A stretch of DNA of 8,089 bases from an uncultured Lachnospiraceae bacterium (GTDB lineage: Bacteria > Bacillota > Clostridia > Lachnospirales > Lachnospiraceae): contig CANTGP010000124.1 of the NCBI GenBank assembly GCA_947653315.1, forward strand, positions 1 through 8,089, in the 5' to 3' direction. A program made the translations under genes and the position numbers. The notes under the pieces are model-generated. The model saw only the letters and a program-made list of their open reading frames with translations. It had not been told where the DNA came from and searched no databases. The stretch's first letter is position 1; every line of letters starts with the position of its first letter. Of this stretch, positions 1 through 6,166 are shown piece after piece.

Positions 1-1641
1 GAAAAGACGGAGCGTTTGGCGGGTTTTTATACCGTTTTGTCCGAAGGGACCGTGGACAGGGAGGCCCTGAAGGTACATATGAAGGCAAGGCTGGCTTCCT
101 ATATGGTGCCGGATATTTTAAAGGAGATTGCCGTCATGCCGCAGACTCCCAACGGAAAAGTTGATGTAAAAGCCCTTGCGAAAGAGCCTGTGGAATACGT
201 CCGGGTGTATAAAGCGCCGGAAACGGAGAGGGAAAAGCTGGTCTGCGGTATTTTCGGGGAAGTGCTGTCCGCAGGGTGTGTCGGCATGGACGATAACTTT
301 TTTGAATTGGGCGGCGATTCCTTAAGCGCCGTTACGCTGCTGCTGCAAATCGAAGAAAAGCTGGGACTTTCAGATAACCGGCCGGAATTCGGGGATTTAT
401 ACCGGTATCCCACGCCTGCCCTTTTACTGGAGCGGATTTCCCAGGGGGCGGACAGCGGCGGAACGGAATTTGACATTGCGCATTTGGACTATGAAGGAAT
501 GGAGGAATACCTTGCCGCGCATACGCATAAAGAGGTAAAACGCAAGTATCTCGGAAACGTGCTGTTAACGGGCGTGACGGGTTTTCTTGGAATCCATATT
601 CTTGTGGATTTGTTAAGAAACCCGGACTGGAGCGGCAAAATCGTCTGCCTGTCCCGGCCGAAGAAGACCCTCAGCGCATTAAAGCGGGTGAAATCTTCCC
701 TGTTTTATTATGCGGAAGAAGATTTTTCCGCAAGTTACGGGGACAAATGGCTGGTGGTGGAAGGGGATATTACAAACCCGGATATTTTTACGCAAACGTG
801 TCCGGTCCGCATCCACACCATCATCAATTCCGCCGCAAACGTGTCCCATTTTTCCTACGGGGATAATTTGGAGAAGATCAATACGCAGGGCGTAAGGAAT
901 CTGATCCGTTTTGCCGGTAAGGAGCGGGCGATGCTCTGCCAGATTTCCACCATCAGCGTTGCGGGTGTGACGGCAGGGGATGCGCGGAAGGAATGTTTTT
1001 GCGAGTCGGATTTTTATATCGGGCAGGAAATCCATAACCGGTATATTTATTCCAAATATATGGCGGAATATGAGCTGCTCCGGGCGGCGGTGAAGGATGG
1101 GCTGGAAATCAAAATCATGCGTGTGGGGAACCTCCAGGGGCGTATCCGCGACGGGGAATTTCAAATGAATCTCCGTTCCAATGCCTTTACCCGCCGGTTT
1201 TCTTCTTATATCAAGTTGGGTGCCGTGCCTTTGTCGGTTTATGAATCAAGCGTTAATTTTTCACCGGTGGACGAGACGGCGCATAACATTGTGGCGCTGG
1301 CGGCGACGGGGGAGGATACGGCGGTGTTCCATGTCTATCCGCCCATGGAATTAAAATTTGCCGATTTGTTCCGGGCGGCGGGGAAGCTGGGTCATGCCGT
1401 GGAAGTGCTGCCGGACGGGGAATTTGACAAACTGCTGCGGGAACGGAAGCAGACAGAGGAAGGCAGGGAGCAGTTACAGGGGCTTATGACAAATGAAGAA
1501 ACGGAAAACCGTCATGAAATACCCATTGTGCAGGAACTTACCAACGGGTATTTATGGAGTCTGCTGGAAGGATGGAGCGTGATTACCGGGGAATATCTGG
1601 ACAAATACCTGTCTGCCTTAAGCGGAATGGACTTGTTTTAA
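1..1641 (+). CDS. NRPS or A-T-R reductase, C-terminal part (end of A domain, carrier protein, thioester reductase); 5' partial
   Basis: The reading frame is open from base 1, so the N-terminus lies outside the window; 546 residues are visible. Residues 1-60 are the end of an AMP-binding (adenylation) domain, with the A10 motif PNGKVD and its catalytic lysine at about residue 53. Residues 75-145 are a peptidyl carrier protein with FFELGGDSLS, whose Ser107 is the phosphopantetheine site. Residues 185-545 form an NAD(P)H-dependent thioester reductase of the short-chain dehydrogenase type: TGVTGFLG dinucleotide loop (190-197), STIS (about 316-319) and YIYSK with Tyr348 and Lys352. Known family chemistry is reductive release of the thioester-bound acyl or peptidyl chain as an aldehyde or alcohol. 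Whether the full gene has condensation domains (true NRPS) or is a short A-T-R reductase cannot be seen, and neither can the substrate. It precedes a phosphatase gene by 28 bp, suggesting one operon. Confidence 0.93.
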   Translation, partial: EKTERLAGFYTVLSEGTVDREALKVHMKARLASYMVPDILKEIAVMPQTPNGKVDVKALAKEPVEYVRVYKAPETEREKLVCGIFGEVLSAGCVGMDDNFFELGGDSLSAVTLLLQIEEKLGLSDNRPEFGDLYRYPTPALLLERISQGADSGGTEFDIAHLDYEGMEEYLAAHTHKEVKRKYLGNVLLTGVTGFLGIHILVDLLRNPDWSGKIVCLSRPKKTLSALKRVKSSLFYYAEEDFSASYGDKWLVVEGDITNPDIFTQTCPVRIHTIINSAANVSHFSYGDNLEKINTQGVRNLIRFAGKERAMLCQISTISVAGVTAGDARKECFCESDFYIGQEIHNRYIYSKYMAEYELLRAAVKDGLEIKIMRVGNLQGRIRDGEFQMNLRSNAFTRRFSSYIKLGAVPLSVYESSVNFSPVDETAHNIVALAATGEDTAVFHVYPPMELKFADLFRAAGKLGHAVEVLPDGEFDKLLRERKQTEEGREQLQGLMTNEETENRHEIPIVQELTNGYLWSLLEGWSVITGEYLDKYLSALSGMDLF

Positions 1642-1657
1642 AGGAGAGAGCGTAAAA

Positions 1658-1663
1658 AGGAGA
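1658..1663 (+). promoter_or_regulatory. Ribosome binding site for the SpoIIE-type phosphatase gene
   Basis: AGGAGA lies six bases upstream of the ATG at 1670. It decides between that ATG and an out-of-frame ATG at 1665. A second purine-rich AAGGAGAG lies at 1641-1648, overlapping the stop of the preceding gene. Close spacing and the lack of a terminator suggest co-transcription with the upstream reductase gene. Confidence 0.7.
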
Positions 1664-1669
1664 GATGGA

Positions 1670-3106
1670 ATGGTATCGATTGCACTTTGGAGCTTTGCTG
1701 TTTTTATGGCATCGGTGTTTGCCGGCCTGTTGACGGGGATTACGCTGACCCCGAAATATAAAGGACCGGTAAGGGCTGTCTGTTGGACCATTGGGGCCGC
1801 TGTCGGATATTTCATGGCGTTTGTGAGCTATTCCGTAAATTTATATAACGATGCGGTGGGGATTTTGGGGCTTTCCGCCCTGATGTGCATAGTGGCGCAG
1901 TTTTTGTATAAGGACAGTTGGTCCACCAAACTCGCCATATCCCTGATGGCATGTCTGATTGCCAATGTCAGTACGTTTATGTTCTGCGGCACTGCGGATA
2001 CCCTTCTTGGGACGGCGCTTGGATTGATTAAGGACAGTCCTTATGATACGGCAAATTTGGTTTTCTTTATCGGGATTAAGATTTTTGTGTATGCCGTATT
2101 TTCGGTTTTGTATGCCCGTTTCCTGAAAAAAACCATACACCGTACCGTAGAGGCGGTCGGCGGGAAAATGACAGTGTTCCTTCCGGCGCTGCTTATTTCG
2201 GTGGTGGGATTTTACCTGATTAATCTTGTGTCAAACGGCGTGGGAATTTACCCGGACAATCCATGGTTTTTTCTGCTGTATGTTACGGTGTGCCTGATTT
2301 TTGTGGTGGAGTTTTGGATGATTTTTTATTCCATTAATCAAAGTGCGAAGACGATGAAGACCACGGCGGAGTTAAATGTGGCGACCAATATCCAGCAGTC
2401 CATGCTGCCCTGTATATTCCCGGCGTTTCCGGAACGTGAGGAATTCGATGTGTTTGCCGCCATGGAACCGGCAAAGGAAGTGGGCGGCGACTTTTATGAC
2501 TTCTTCATGGTGGATGAACGCCATCTTGCCGTGGTGGCGGCGGATGTGTCGGGGAAAGGGGTTCCGGCGGCATTGTTCATGGTCATCGGGAAGACGCTGA
2601 TTAAGGACCACACCAAGCCGGGCAGGGATTTGGGGGAGGTGTTTACCGAGGTAAACAACCTTCTTTGCGAATCCAACAGCGAGGGAATGTTTATTACCGC
2701 CTTTGAGGGGGTTTTGGATTTGGCGACGGGGGAATTTTGTTTCGTGAATGCGGGGCATGAGATTCCGTTTCTATGCAAAAAGGGCGGTGTCTTTGAACCG
2801 TATAAGATACGGGCGGGATTTGTCCTGGCAGGTATGGAAGGCATCCGTTACCAGTGCGGTTCCATGCAGTTGGAGGAGGGGGATAAGTTCTTCCAGTATA
2901 CGGACGGCGTGACGGAGGCGACCAATAAGGAGAACGGACTTTACGGTATGGAGCGGTTGGGCAGGGTACTGCGCGGGAATGCCGAGTTGCCGCCGGCGGA
3001 ATTGCTGCCCGCCGTGAAAAGGGATATTGATGCGTTTGTGGGGGAAGCGGAGCAGTTTGACGATATTACAATGCTCTGTTTTGAGTTTAAGAAGAAGATG
3101 GGGTGA
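1670..3106 (+). CDS. Membrane-anchored SpoIIE/RsbU-type PP2C serine phosphatase
   Basis: A 478-residue protein. Residues 1-222 are hydrophobic, with about seven to eight predicted membrane segments (roughly 3-25, 37-58, 62-80, 86-106, 128-151, 167-188, 198-222). A linker helix (about 225-247) ends in NIQQSMLP, the usual entry into SpoIIE/RsbU phosphatase domains. The catalytic domain (250-475) shows the metal-binding aspartates of the PP2C fold: GGDFYD (Asp274), ADVSGKG (Asp292), TDGVTEA (Asp412) and FDDIT (Asp464/465). Related enzymes dephosphorylate STAS-domain anti-anti-sigma factors in partner-switching pathways. No STAS gene is visible here, so the substrate is unknown. The membrane part matches no sensor domain I recognise and could respond to an envelope or membrane signal. 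All catalytic residues appear intact. It probably shares an operon with the upstream reductase. Confidence 0.93.
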   Translation: MVSIALWSFAVFMASVFAGLLTGITLTPKYKGPVRAVCWTIGAAVGYFMAFVSYSVNLYNDAVGILGLSALMCIVAQFLYKDSWSTKLAISLMACLIANVSTFMFCGTADTLLGTALGLIKDSPYDTANLVFFIGIKIFVYAVFSVLYARFLKKTIHRTVEAVGGKMTVFLPALLISVVGFYLINLVSNGVGIYPDNPWFFLLYVTVCLIFVVEFWMIFYSINQSAKTMKTTAELNVATNIQQSMLPCIFPAFPEREEFDVFAAMEPAKEVGGDFYDFFMVDERHLAVVAADVSGKGVPAALFMVIGKTLIKDHTKPGRDLGEVFTEVNNLLCESNSEGMFITAFEGVLDLATGEFCFVNAGHEIPFLCKKGGVFEPYKIRAGFVLAGMEGIRYQCGSMQLEEGDKFFQYTDGVTEATNKENGLYGMERLGRVLRGNAELPPAELLPAVKRDIDAFVGEAEQFDDITMLCFEFKKKMG

Positions 3107-3119
3107 AGTTAGGCCGGAC

Positions 3120-3435
3120 GCGCCGGATAAGGTACGGTTGTCCTAGAGCGTGTTTGAAAATTGCTTTCTGGCAGATGTGCGTCACAATTTGTGGGAGATT
3201 TGCGCCAAATGAAGGGCGCATAGCGGGCTATGTAACCTGAATTTGGCGCAAATATCACGCAAAGTGGGGCGTGCAGATGTCAGGAATGAATTTTCAAACA
3301 CGCTCTAAGGACGCGCTTTCGCTCGGCGTCAAACGCAGCGGCTCTAAGCTCGAAATCTGCCTTGGGCAGATTTGAACCTCGCTAAGTGCCGGCGTTTTCC
3401 GACGGTCCTTAGGACAACCGTACCTTATCCGGCGC
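3120..3435. repeat. Long imperfect palindromic repeat interrupted by a MITE-like insertion
   Basis: If bases 3146-3307 (one insertion plus one TA copy) are removed, the left arm (3120-3145 joined to 3308-3312) is a perfect 31-bp inverted match to 3405-3435. Toward the centre the arms stay imperfectly complementary: CGGCTCTAAGC at about 3339-3349 resembles the complement of the opposite arm around 3378-3391. The apex is a perfect 9-bp stem (3353-3361 with 3365-3373) with a TTG loop. Without the insert the element is 154 bp. It lies between the phosphatase and transporter genes, has no credible ORF and has no T-run after a stem. It could attenuate read-through between the two genes or be a mobile palindromic repeat of the genome. 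Confidence 0.85.
3146..3305. mobile_element. MITE-like element, 160 bp, with 17-bp terminal inverted repeats and TA target duplication
   Basis: The ends are perfect inverted repeats: GAGCGTGTTTGAAAATT at 3146-3162 and its reverse complement at 3289-3305. Each end is flanked by TA (3144-3145 and 3306-3307). The interior is itself palindromic: a perfect 13-bp pair (3198-3210 with 3241-3253) and a central 6-bp stem CATAGC/GCTATG (3219-3224 with 3227-3232). There is no coding capacity. TA duplication with short inverted repeats is typical of non-autonomous elements moved by IS630/Tc1-mariner-type transposases; that assignment is inferred. Removing it with one TA restores an uninterrupted 31-bp arm of the surrounding palindrome, which strongly supports an insertion. 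Confidence 0.8.
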
Positions 3436-3445
3436 TGGGTTGCGG

Positions 3446-3451
3446 TATAAT
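3446..3451 (+). promoter_or_regulatory. Possible -10 box for the transporter gene
   Basis: A perfect TATAAT lies just downstream of the palindromic repeat. No good -35 box is at the right distance; TTATCC at 3425-3430 leaves a 15-bp spacer and lies in the palindrome arm. If used, it would start a transcript with a leader of about 190 bases before the ATG at 3650. The evidence is weak, but a promoter somewhere after the palindrome is plausible given the long gap from the phosphatase gene. Confidence 0.3.
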
Positions 3452-3520
3452 TTCAATTGGGGTGCCGTTGGGGGTGTGGTAGTAGTTTCTGAAGTGTGTA
3501 TGAAGTTTTAGTTTTATTCC

Positions 3521-3572
3521 CGCGAGCAACGAGCCAAGTAGCCGCACTCGTGCGGATATTTGGCGATTGGGA
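3521..3572. repeat. Compact hairpin repeat upstream of the transporter gene
   Basis: A perfect 6-bp stem CCGCAC/GTGCGG (3542-3547 with 3550-3555, TC loop) is enclosed by a second 5-bp stem GCCAA/TTGGC (3533-3537 with 3560-3564). Weaker complementarity continues outward (CAAC at 3527-3530 against GATTG at 3565-3569). It lacks a following T-run, so it is not a typical terminator. From general familiarity it resembles intergenic hairpin repeats of Lachnospiraceae genomes; I cannot verify that from the window. Confidence 0.5.
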
Positions 3573-3605
3573 AGTTTTTGGCAGGAAGGAATGGTTGGTG
3601 CGGAA

Positions 3606-3714
3606 TGGGAAACGGGAAAGCAGGAAACGGGGAAAAGGGAGTTGGGGAAATGGAGAACACGGAAACGGGAAATGGGAAGACGGGGGGCGGTAAGGGGGAA
3701 AAGCGGGGGTTGGG
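3606..3714 (+). repeat. Purine-rich degenerate heptamer tract with G-quadruplex potential
   Basis: The + strand is almost purely G and A, built of drifting units close to GGGAAAC (for example GGGAAACGGGAAAG at 3607-3620 and GGAAACGGGAAATGGGAAG at 3661-3679). Its 3' part (3674-3714) has five G-runs of at least three, separated by loops of 2-6 bases, which fits the usual G3+N1-7 quadruplex rule. The tract covers the start region of the transporter gene and, if translated, gives a low-complexity Gly/Asn/Lys/Glu peptide. Confidence 0.65.
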
Positions 3715-5269
3715 TAATGAGAGTATTGTATGGGTGTGTAAGGATGTGGAGGCGACGCTGGGGGAATGGGGGGTGGCGCAGAGGGATATCCTGCAGACCA
3801 GGCTTATGGTGGAGGAAACCTTGTTAAAGTATCAGGAGGTTTTTGGGGTTGGGGCGGTATTTACATGGAGGTGCACCAGGCGCTTAAAACGTATCCGGCT
3901 GGAGCTTTCCCTGCCGGGGGAACGGTTTGACCCTTTTGATACGGGGGAGGAAGGGCAGGGGGAAGTATTGCGGGGATTGCTTGCCAATATCGGGGCGGCG
4001 CCTGTATGGCAGTATAAAAATGGGGAGAACCTGATCCTGTTTATGCCGAAAAAGAAGAAGCGGTCACAAATGGTGTCTTTGGTGTGGTCTGTGGCGCTTG
4101 CGCTTTTGTGCGGCGGTTTGTGCCGTTTTTTGCCGGAGGGTATCCGTGATTTTTTGGTACATGAGCTGATCGGACCTGTTTTTGAACGCTTTATGGGGTT
4201 ATTGTCCGCGATTGCGGGACCCATGGTTTTTCTTTCGGTGGCATGGGGGATTTACAGCATCGGGGATACGGCTACGATGGGGAGGATTGGGAAAAGGATG
4301 ATCGGGCGCTTTCTTTTGATGTCCGTTCTTTTGACGCTTCCGGCATGTATGGCGGTCCTGCCGCTTTTTTCCCTTGCGGCGGGAGGCGGCGGAATGTTTG
4401 ATTTTTCCGAACTGTTTCGGATGGTTTTGGATATTGTTCCGGGGAATTTTTTTACGCCTTTTACGGAGGGAAATCCGCTGCAGATTATTTTCGTTGCGGT
4501 TTTAATCGGAACGGCAATGTTGATTTTGGGCAGTAAGGCTACGGTTGCGGCGGCGTTTGTGGAGCAGTCCAATTATATTGTGCAGTTTATTATGGAGACG
4601 GTCAGTTCTTTTGTGCCGCTGTTCGTATTCGGCAGTATCTTAACCATGGTGCTGGGCAATGATTTTTCCGTGTTCTTCCATACGTATAAGCTGCTTCCGG
4701 CCATGCTCGCCGGGGATTTGATTGTCATGGGATTATATCTCGTGTTGGTTTGTACGCGGAGGAAGGTGCGTCCCGGACTGCTGTTAAGGAAGATGATGCC
4801 AACGTTCCTGATTGCGCTGACCACGGCGTCTTCTTCCGCGGCTTTCGGGGTAAATATGGAATGCTGCGAAAAGAAACTTGGAATCGATAAAAGGATTGTA
4901 AATTTCGGCGTTCCTTTGGGACAGGTCATCTTTATGCCGGGGGTTTCCGTCCAGTTCCTTGCGGTGGGGTTTTGCATGGCGGAAATTTACGGTGTGACGG
5001 TTTCACCCGTGTGGCTGGCGACGGCATTCCTCATTGCCATCGTGCTCGCGGTGGCGGCGCCTCCCATTCCCGGCGGTGCGCTGACCTGTTATACCATACT
5101 GTTCGTACAGCTTAAGATTCCCATGGAGGCAATCGCGGTAACCATAGCCCTGAATGTAATACTGGAATTTTTCACGACTGCGGCGGATTTGTTTTGTCTG
5201 CAGACGGAACTGGTGGAACTGGCCGCGGGGCTTGATATGCTGGATACCGGTAAATTGAAAAGTGCTTAA
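3650..5269 (+). CDS. Degenerate GHKL/RsbW-like domain fused to a divergent SDF (dicarboxylate symporter family) membrane protein
   Basis: With the ATG at 3650 (AAAAGGGAG eight bases upstream) the protein has 539 residues. In-frame alternatives are TTG 3560, ATG 3605 and TTG 3710; the start is uncertain because of the purine-rich tract. Residues about 24-135 resemble a GHKL/anti-sigma-kinase ATPase domain: an N-box-like helix LMVEETLLKY without the asparagine, then LSLPGERFDPF where the D-x-G-x-G box would be. ATP binding is probably lost. Residues 140-505 are an SDF transporter domain, about 100 residues shorter on its own than the whole protein. The serine-rich hairpin TTASSSAAFG (391-400), PLG (422-424) and PPIPGG (471-476) are kept. 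The NMDGT sodium motif reads FMPGV, and the substrate-binding Asp and Arg of the last helix align by eye to Asn and Leu. It may be a sensor or carry an unusual substrate. The cNMP-fold gene follows at 23 bp. Confidence 0.85.
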   Translation: MENTETGNGKTGGGKGEKRGLGNESIVWVCKDVEATLGEWGVAQRDILQTRLMVEETLLKYQEVFGVGAVFTWRCTRRLKRIRLELSLPGERFDPFDTGEEGQGEVLRGLLANIGAAPVWQYKNGENLILFMPKKKKRSQMVSLVWSVALALLCGGLCRFLPEGIRDFLVHELIGPVFERFMGLLSAIAGPMVFLSVAWGIYSIGDTATMGRIGKRMIGRFLLMSVLLTLPACMAVLPLFSLAAGGGGMFDFSELFRMVLDIVPGNFFTPFTEGNPLQIIFVAVLIGTAMLILGSKATVAAAFVEQSNYIVQFIMETVSSFVPLFVFGSILTMVLGNDFSVFFHTYKLLPAMLAGDLIVMGLYLVLVCTRRKVRPGLLLRKMMPTFLIALTTASSSAAFGVNMECCEKKLGIDKRIVNFGVPLGQVIFMPGVSVQFLAVGFCMAEIYGVTVSPVWLATAFLIAIVLAVAAPPIPGGALTCYTILFVQLKIPMEAIAVTIALNVILEFFTTAADLFCLQTELVELAAGLDMLDTGKLKSA

Positions 5270-5277
5270 AGGAAAAC

Positions 5278-5284
5278 GGAGGTG
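5278..5284 (+). promoter_or_regulatory. Strong ribosome binding site that selects the GTG start at 5293
   Basis: GGAGGTG lies eight bases before GTG 5293. The first in-frame ATG (5308) would be 23 bases away, so the GTG is the likely start. The site lies in the 23-bp gap after the transporter stop codon, in keeping with an operon. Confidence 0.75.
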
Positions 5285-5292
5285 GAAACCAG

Positions 5293-5748
5293 GTGGAAAA
5301 TGTGAAAATGCAGAAGTTCCATGCGGATGAGGTAATCTTAAAAGAGGGCGAAACATACGGTGAGATGTATAAGATTGTATCCGGGTCCGTGGCCGTTTAT
5401 ATCCGGTATGGGGAAAAGGAGGAACATTTGATCGGAATTTATTCCAAACCGAAATGTTTCGGGGAAACGAATGTGCTTTCCGACCAGCCCGGCATCTATA
5501 CGGTGGTTGCCTATGACGATGTGCTGCTGATGCGCATTAGCAGGGATTCTTTGGAGGATTTTATCCGGAACAATCCGAAAAATGCCATCGATATCATGCG
5601 GAATATGGTACATACCAATCTGCTGATGCAGAAAAATATCGATTTACTGTTGGATGATATCTATGAAAAGCAGGATATGACTAAAAAGCGGACGCAGGAA
5701 TTGAAGAATAAGATTGAAAAGTACCGTATGGGCGGGTTTCATCTCTAG
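5293..5748 (+). CDS. Stand-alone cyclic-nucleotide-binding-fold protein
   Basis: A 151-residue soluble protein with a GTG start. Residues 1-110 fit a CRP-type cNMP-binding beta-roll: ILKEGETYGEMYKIVSGSVAVY near the N-terminus and the phosphate-cassette region CFGETNVLSDQPGIYTVVA (about 56-74). The Arg that normally contacts the cyclic phosphate (PRxA pattern) is absent, the position reading PGIYT, so canonical cAMP binding is doubtful. Residues 105-151 are helical and charged, ending in a Lys/Glu-rich segment with coiled-coil character. There is no helix-turn-helix, so it is unlikely to be a transcription factor of the Crp/Fnr type. It follows the transporter gene directly and probably works with it, perhaps as a ligand-sensing or protein-interaction partner. 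That role is inferred. Confidence 0.85.
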   Translation: MENVKMQKFHADEVILKEGETYGEMYKIVSGSVAVYIRYGEKEEHLIGIYSKPKCFGETNVLSDQPGIYTVVAYDDVLLMRISRDSLEDFIRNNPKNAIDIMRNMVHTNLLMQKNIDLLLDDIYEKQDMTKKRTQELKNKIEKYRMGGFHL

Positions 5749-5930
5749 TGCGTGTTTGAAAATCGTTTTGGGGAATTGCGGGGCAAAGCGTACCGGAAAA
5801 AATGCATTCCATGCAAAACCGCTTTTGGGCAAATGTTTTTCTGATATAATGCAATCACCGGGATTTTTTACATACGGGAAAACGGAACTGATATACCGGC
5901 AAAAGAAAGAGATAAGGAGGAGATACGATT
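5749..5930 (+). other. Intergenic region with a lone MITE-end-like sequence and the promoter of the next operon
   Basis: This 182-bp gap holds no credible gene. Its first bases (CGTGTTTGAAAAT at 5751-5763, preceded by TAGTG) match the terminal repeat of the MITE-like element at 3146 in 13 consecutive bases; no opposite end is visible. A weak stem pairs 5764-5770 with 5784-5790, and TGCAT/ATGCA pair at 5803-5807 and 5811-5815. No T-tract terminator follows either. The promoter of the cysteine-rich protein gene is in the second half. Confidence 0.5.
5812..5840 (+). promoter_or_regulatory. Extended -10 promoter of the cysteine-rich protein/MIF/lipoprotein operon
   Basis: TGATATAAT at 5832-5840 is a perfect TATAAT box with a TG extension one base upstream. 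A weak -35 (TGCAAA, 5812-5817) lies 17 bp upstream. Extended -10 promoters of the housekeeping sigma factor tolerate a poor -35. Transcription would begin near 5847 and give a leader of about 85 bases before ATG 5931. Confidence 0.65.
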
Positions 5931-6125
5931 ATGGCAAACTGCGATAACAACAGACCATGCCCCTGTACTTATAACTGTCCGAGGCACGGAAAATGCTGCG
6001 AATGTGTGGCACACCACAGGGACAATAACGAAGGGGTACCCGGATGCTTCTTTTCCAAGGAAGCGGAAGCCACTTATGACAGAAGCATTGAGGCGCTCTG
6101 CCGTGACAGGGGGATTCTTAAGTAA
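5931..6125 (+). CDS. Small cysteine-rich protein, DUF6485-like
   Basis: A 64-residue protein with nine cysteines (positions 4, 10, 12, 16, 22, 23, 25, 39, 57), most in the first 40 residues: CPC at 10-12, GKCCECVAHHR at 20-30 and PGCFF at 37-41. The pattern resembles DUF6485 of anaerobic Firmicutes, recalled from memory and not searched. Cysteine spacing with two histidines suggests binding of zinc or an iron-sulfur cluster; no function is established. The ATG is preceded by AAGGAGG at 5914-5920 with a ten-base spacer. No signal peptide is present, so it is probably cytoplasmic. It is the first gene after an extended -10 promoter and lies 41 bp upstream of the tautomerase gene. Confidence 0.85.
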   Translation: MANCDNNRPCPCTYNCPRHGKCCECVAHHRDNNEGVPGCFFSKEAEATYDRSIEALCRDRGILK

Positions 6126-6137
6126 AACCATATGGCA

Positions 6138-6150
6138 GGGGCGAAGCCCC
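6138..6150 (+). other. Small GC-rich hairpin between the cysteine-rich and MIF genes
   Basis: GGGGC (6138-6142) pairs with GCCCC (6146-6150) around a GAA loop, in the 41-bp gap just upstream of the next ribosome binding site (AAAGGA, 6153-6158). No T-run follows, so it is not a terminator. It may tune translation or mRNA stability within the operon. Confidence 0.4.
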
Positions 6151-6166
6151 GGAAAGGACGGATGGT

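Noticed and set aside
679..1164. 161-codon open frame on the minus strand inside the reductase domain
   Set aside because: It is antisense to a well-conserved domain, with arginine/proline/histidine-rich low-quality composition, no good ribosome binding site and no recognisable motif.
2372..2758. 128-codon minus-strand frame opposite the phosphatase domain
   Set aside because: It lies opposite the conserved PP2C motifs and its translation has no family features.
3120..3435. CRISPR array or integron attachment site
   Set aside because: The repeats are inverted, not regularly spaced direct repeats, and no cas or integrase gene is present.
3496..3693. 65-codon + strand frame over the hairpin and purine tract
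   Set aside because: It is low-complexity translation of repeat DNA and overlaps the transporter start in another frame.
5847..5930. Riboswitch in the leader of the cysteine-rich protein gene
   Set aside because: About 85 bases with no recognisable aptamer motif and no terminator/antiterminator pair.
6138..6150. Rho-independent terminator between the cysteine-rich and tautomerase genes
   Set aside because: The stem is only 5 bp and no T-run follows it; the ribosome binding site comes immediately after.
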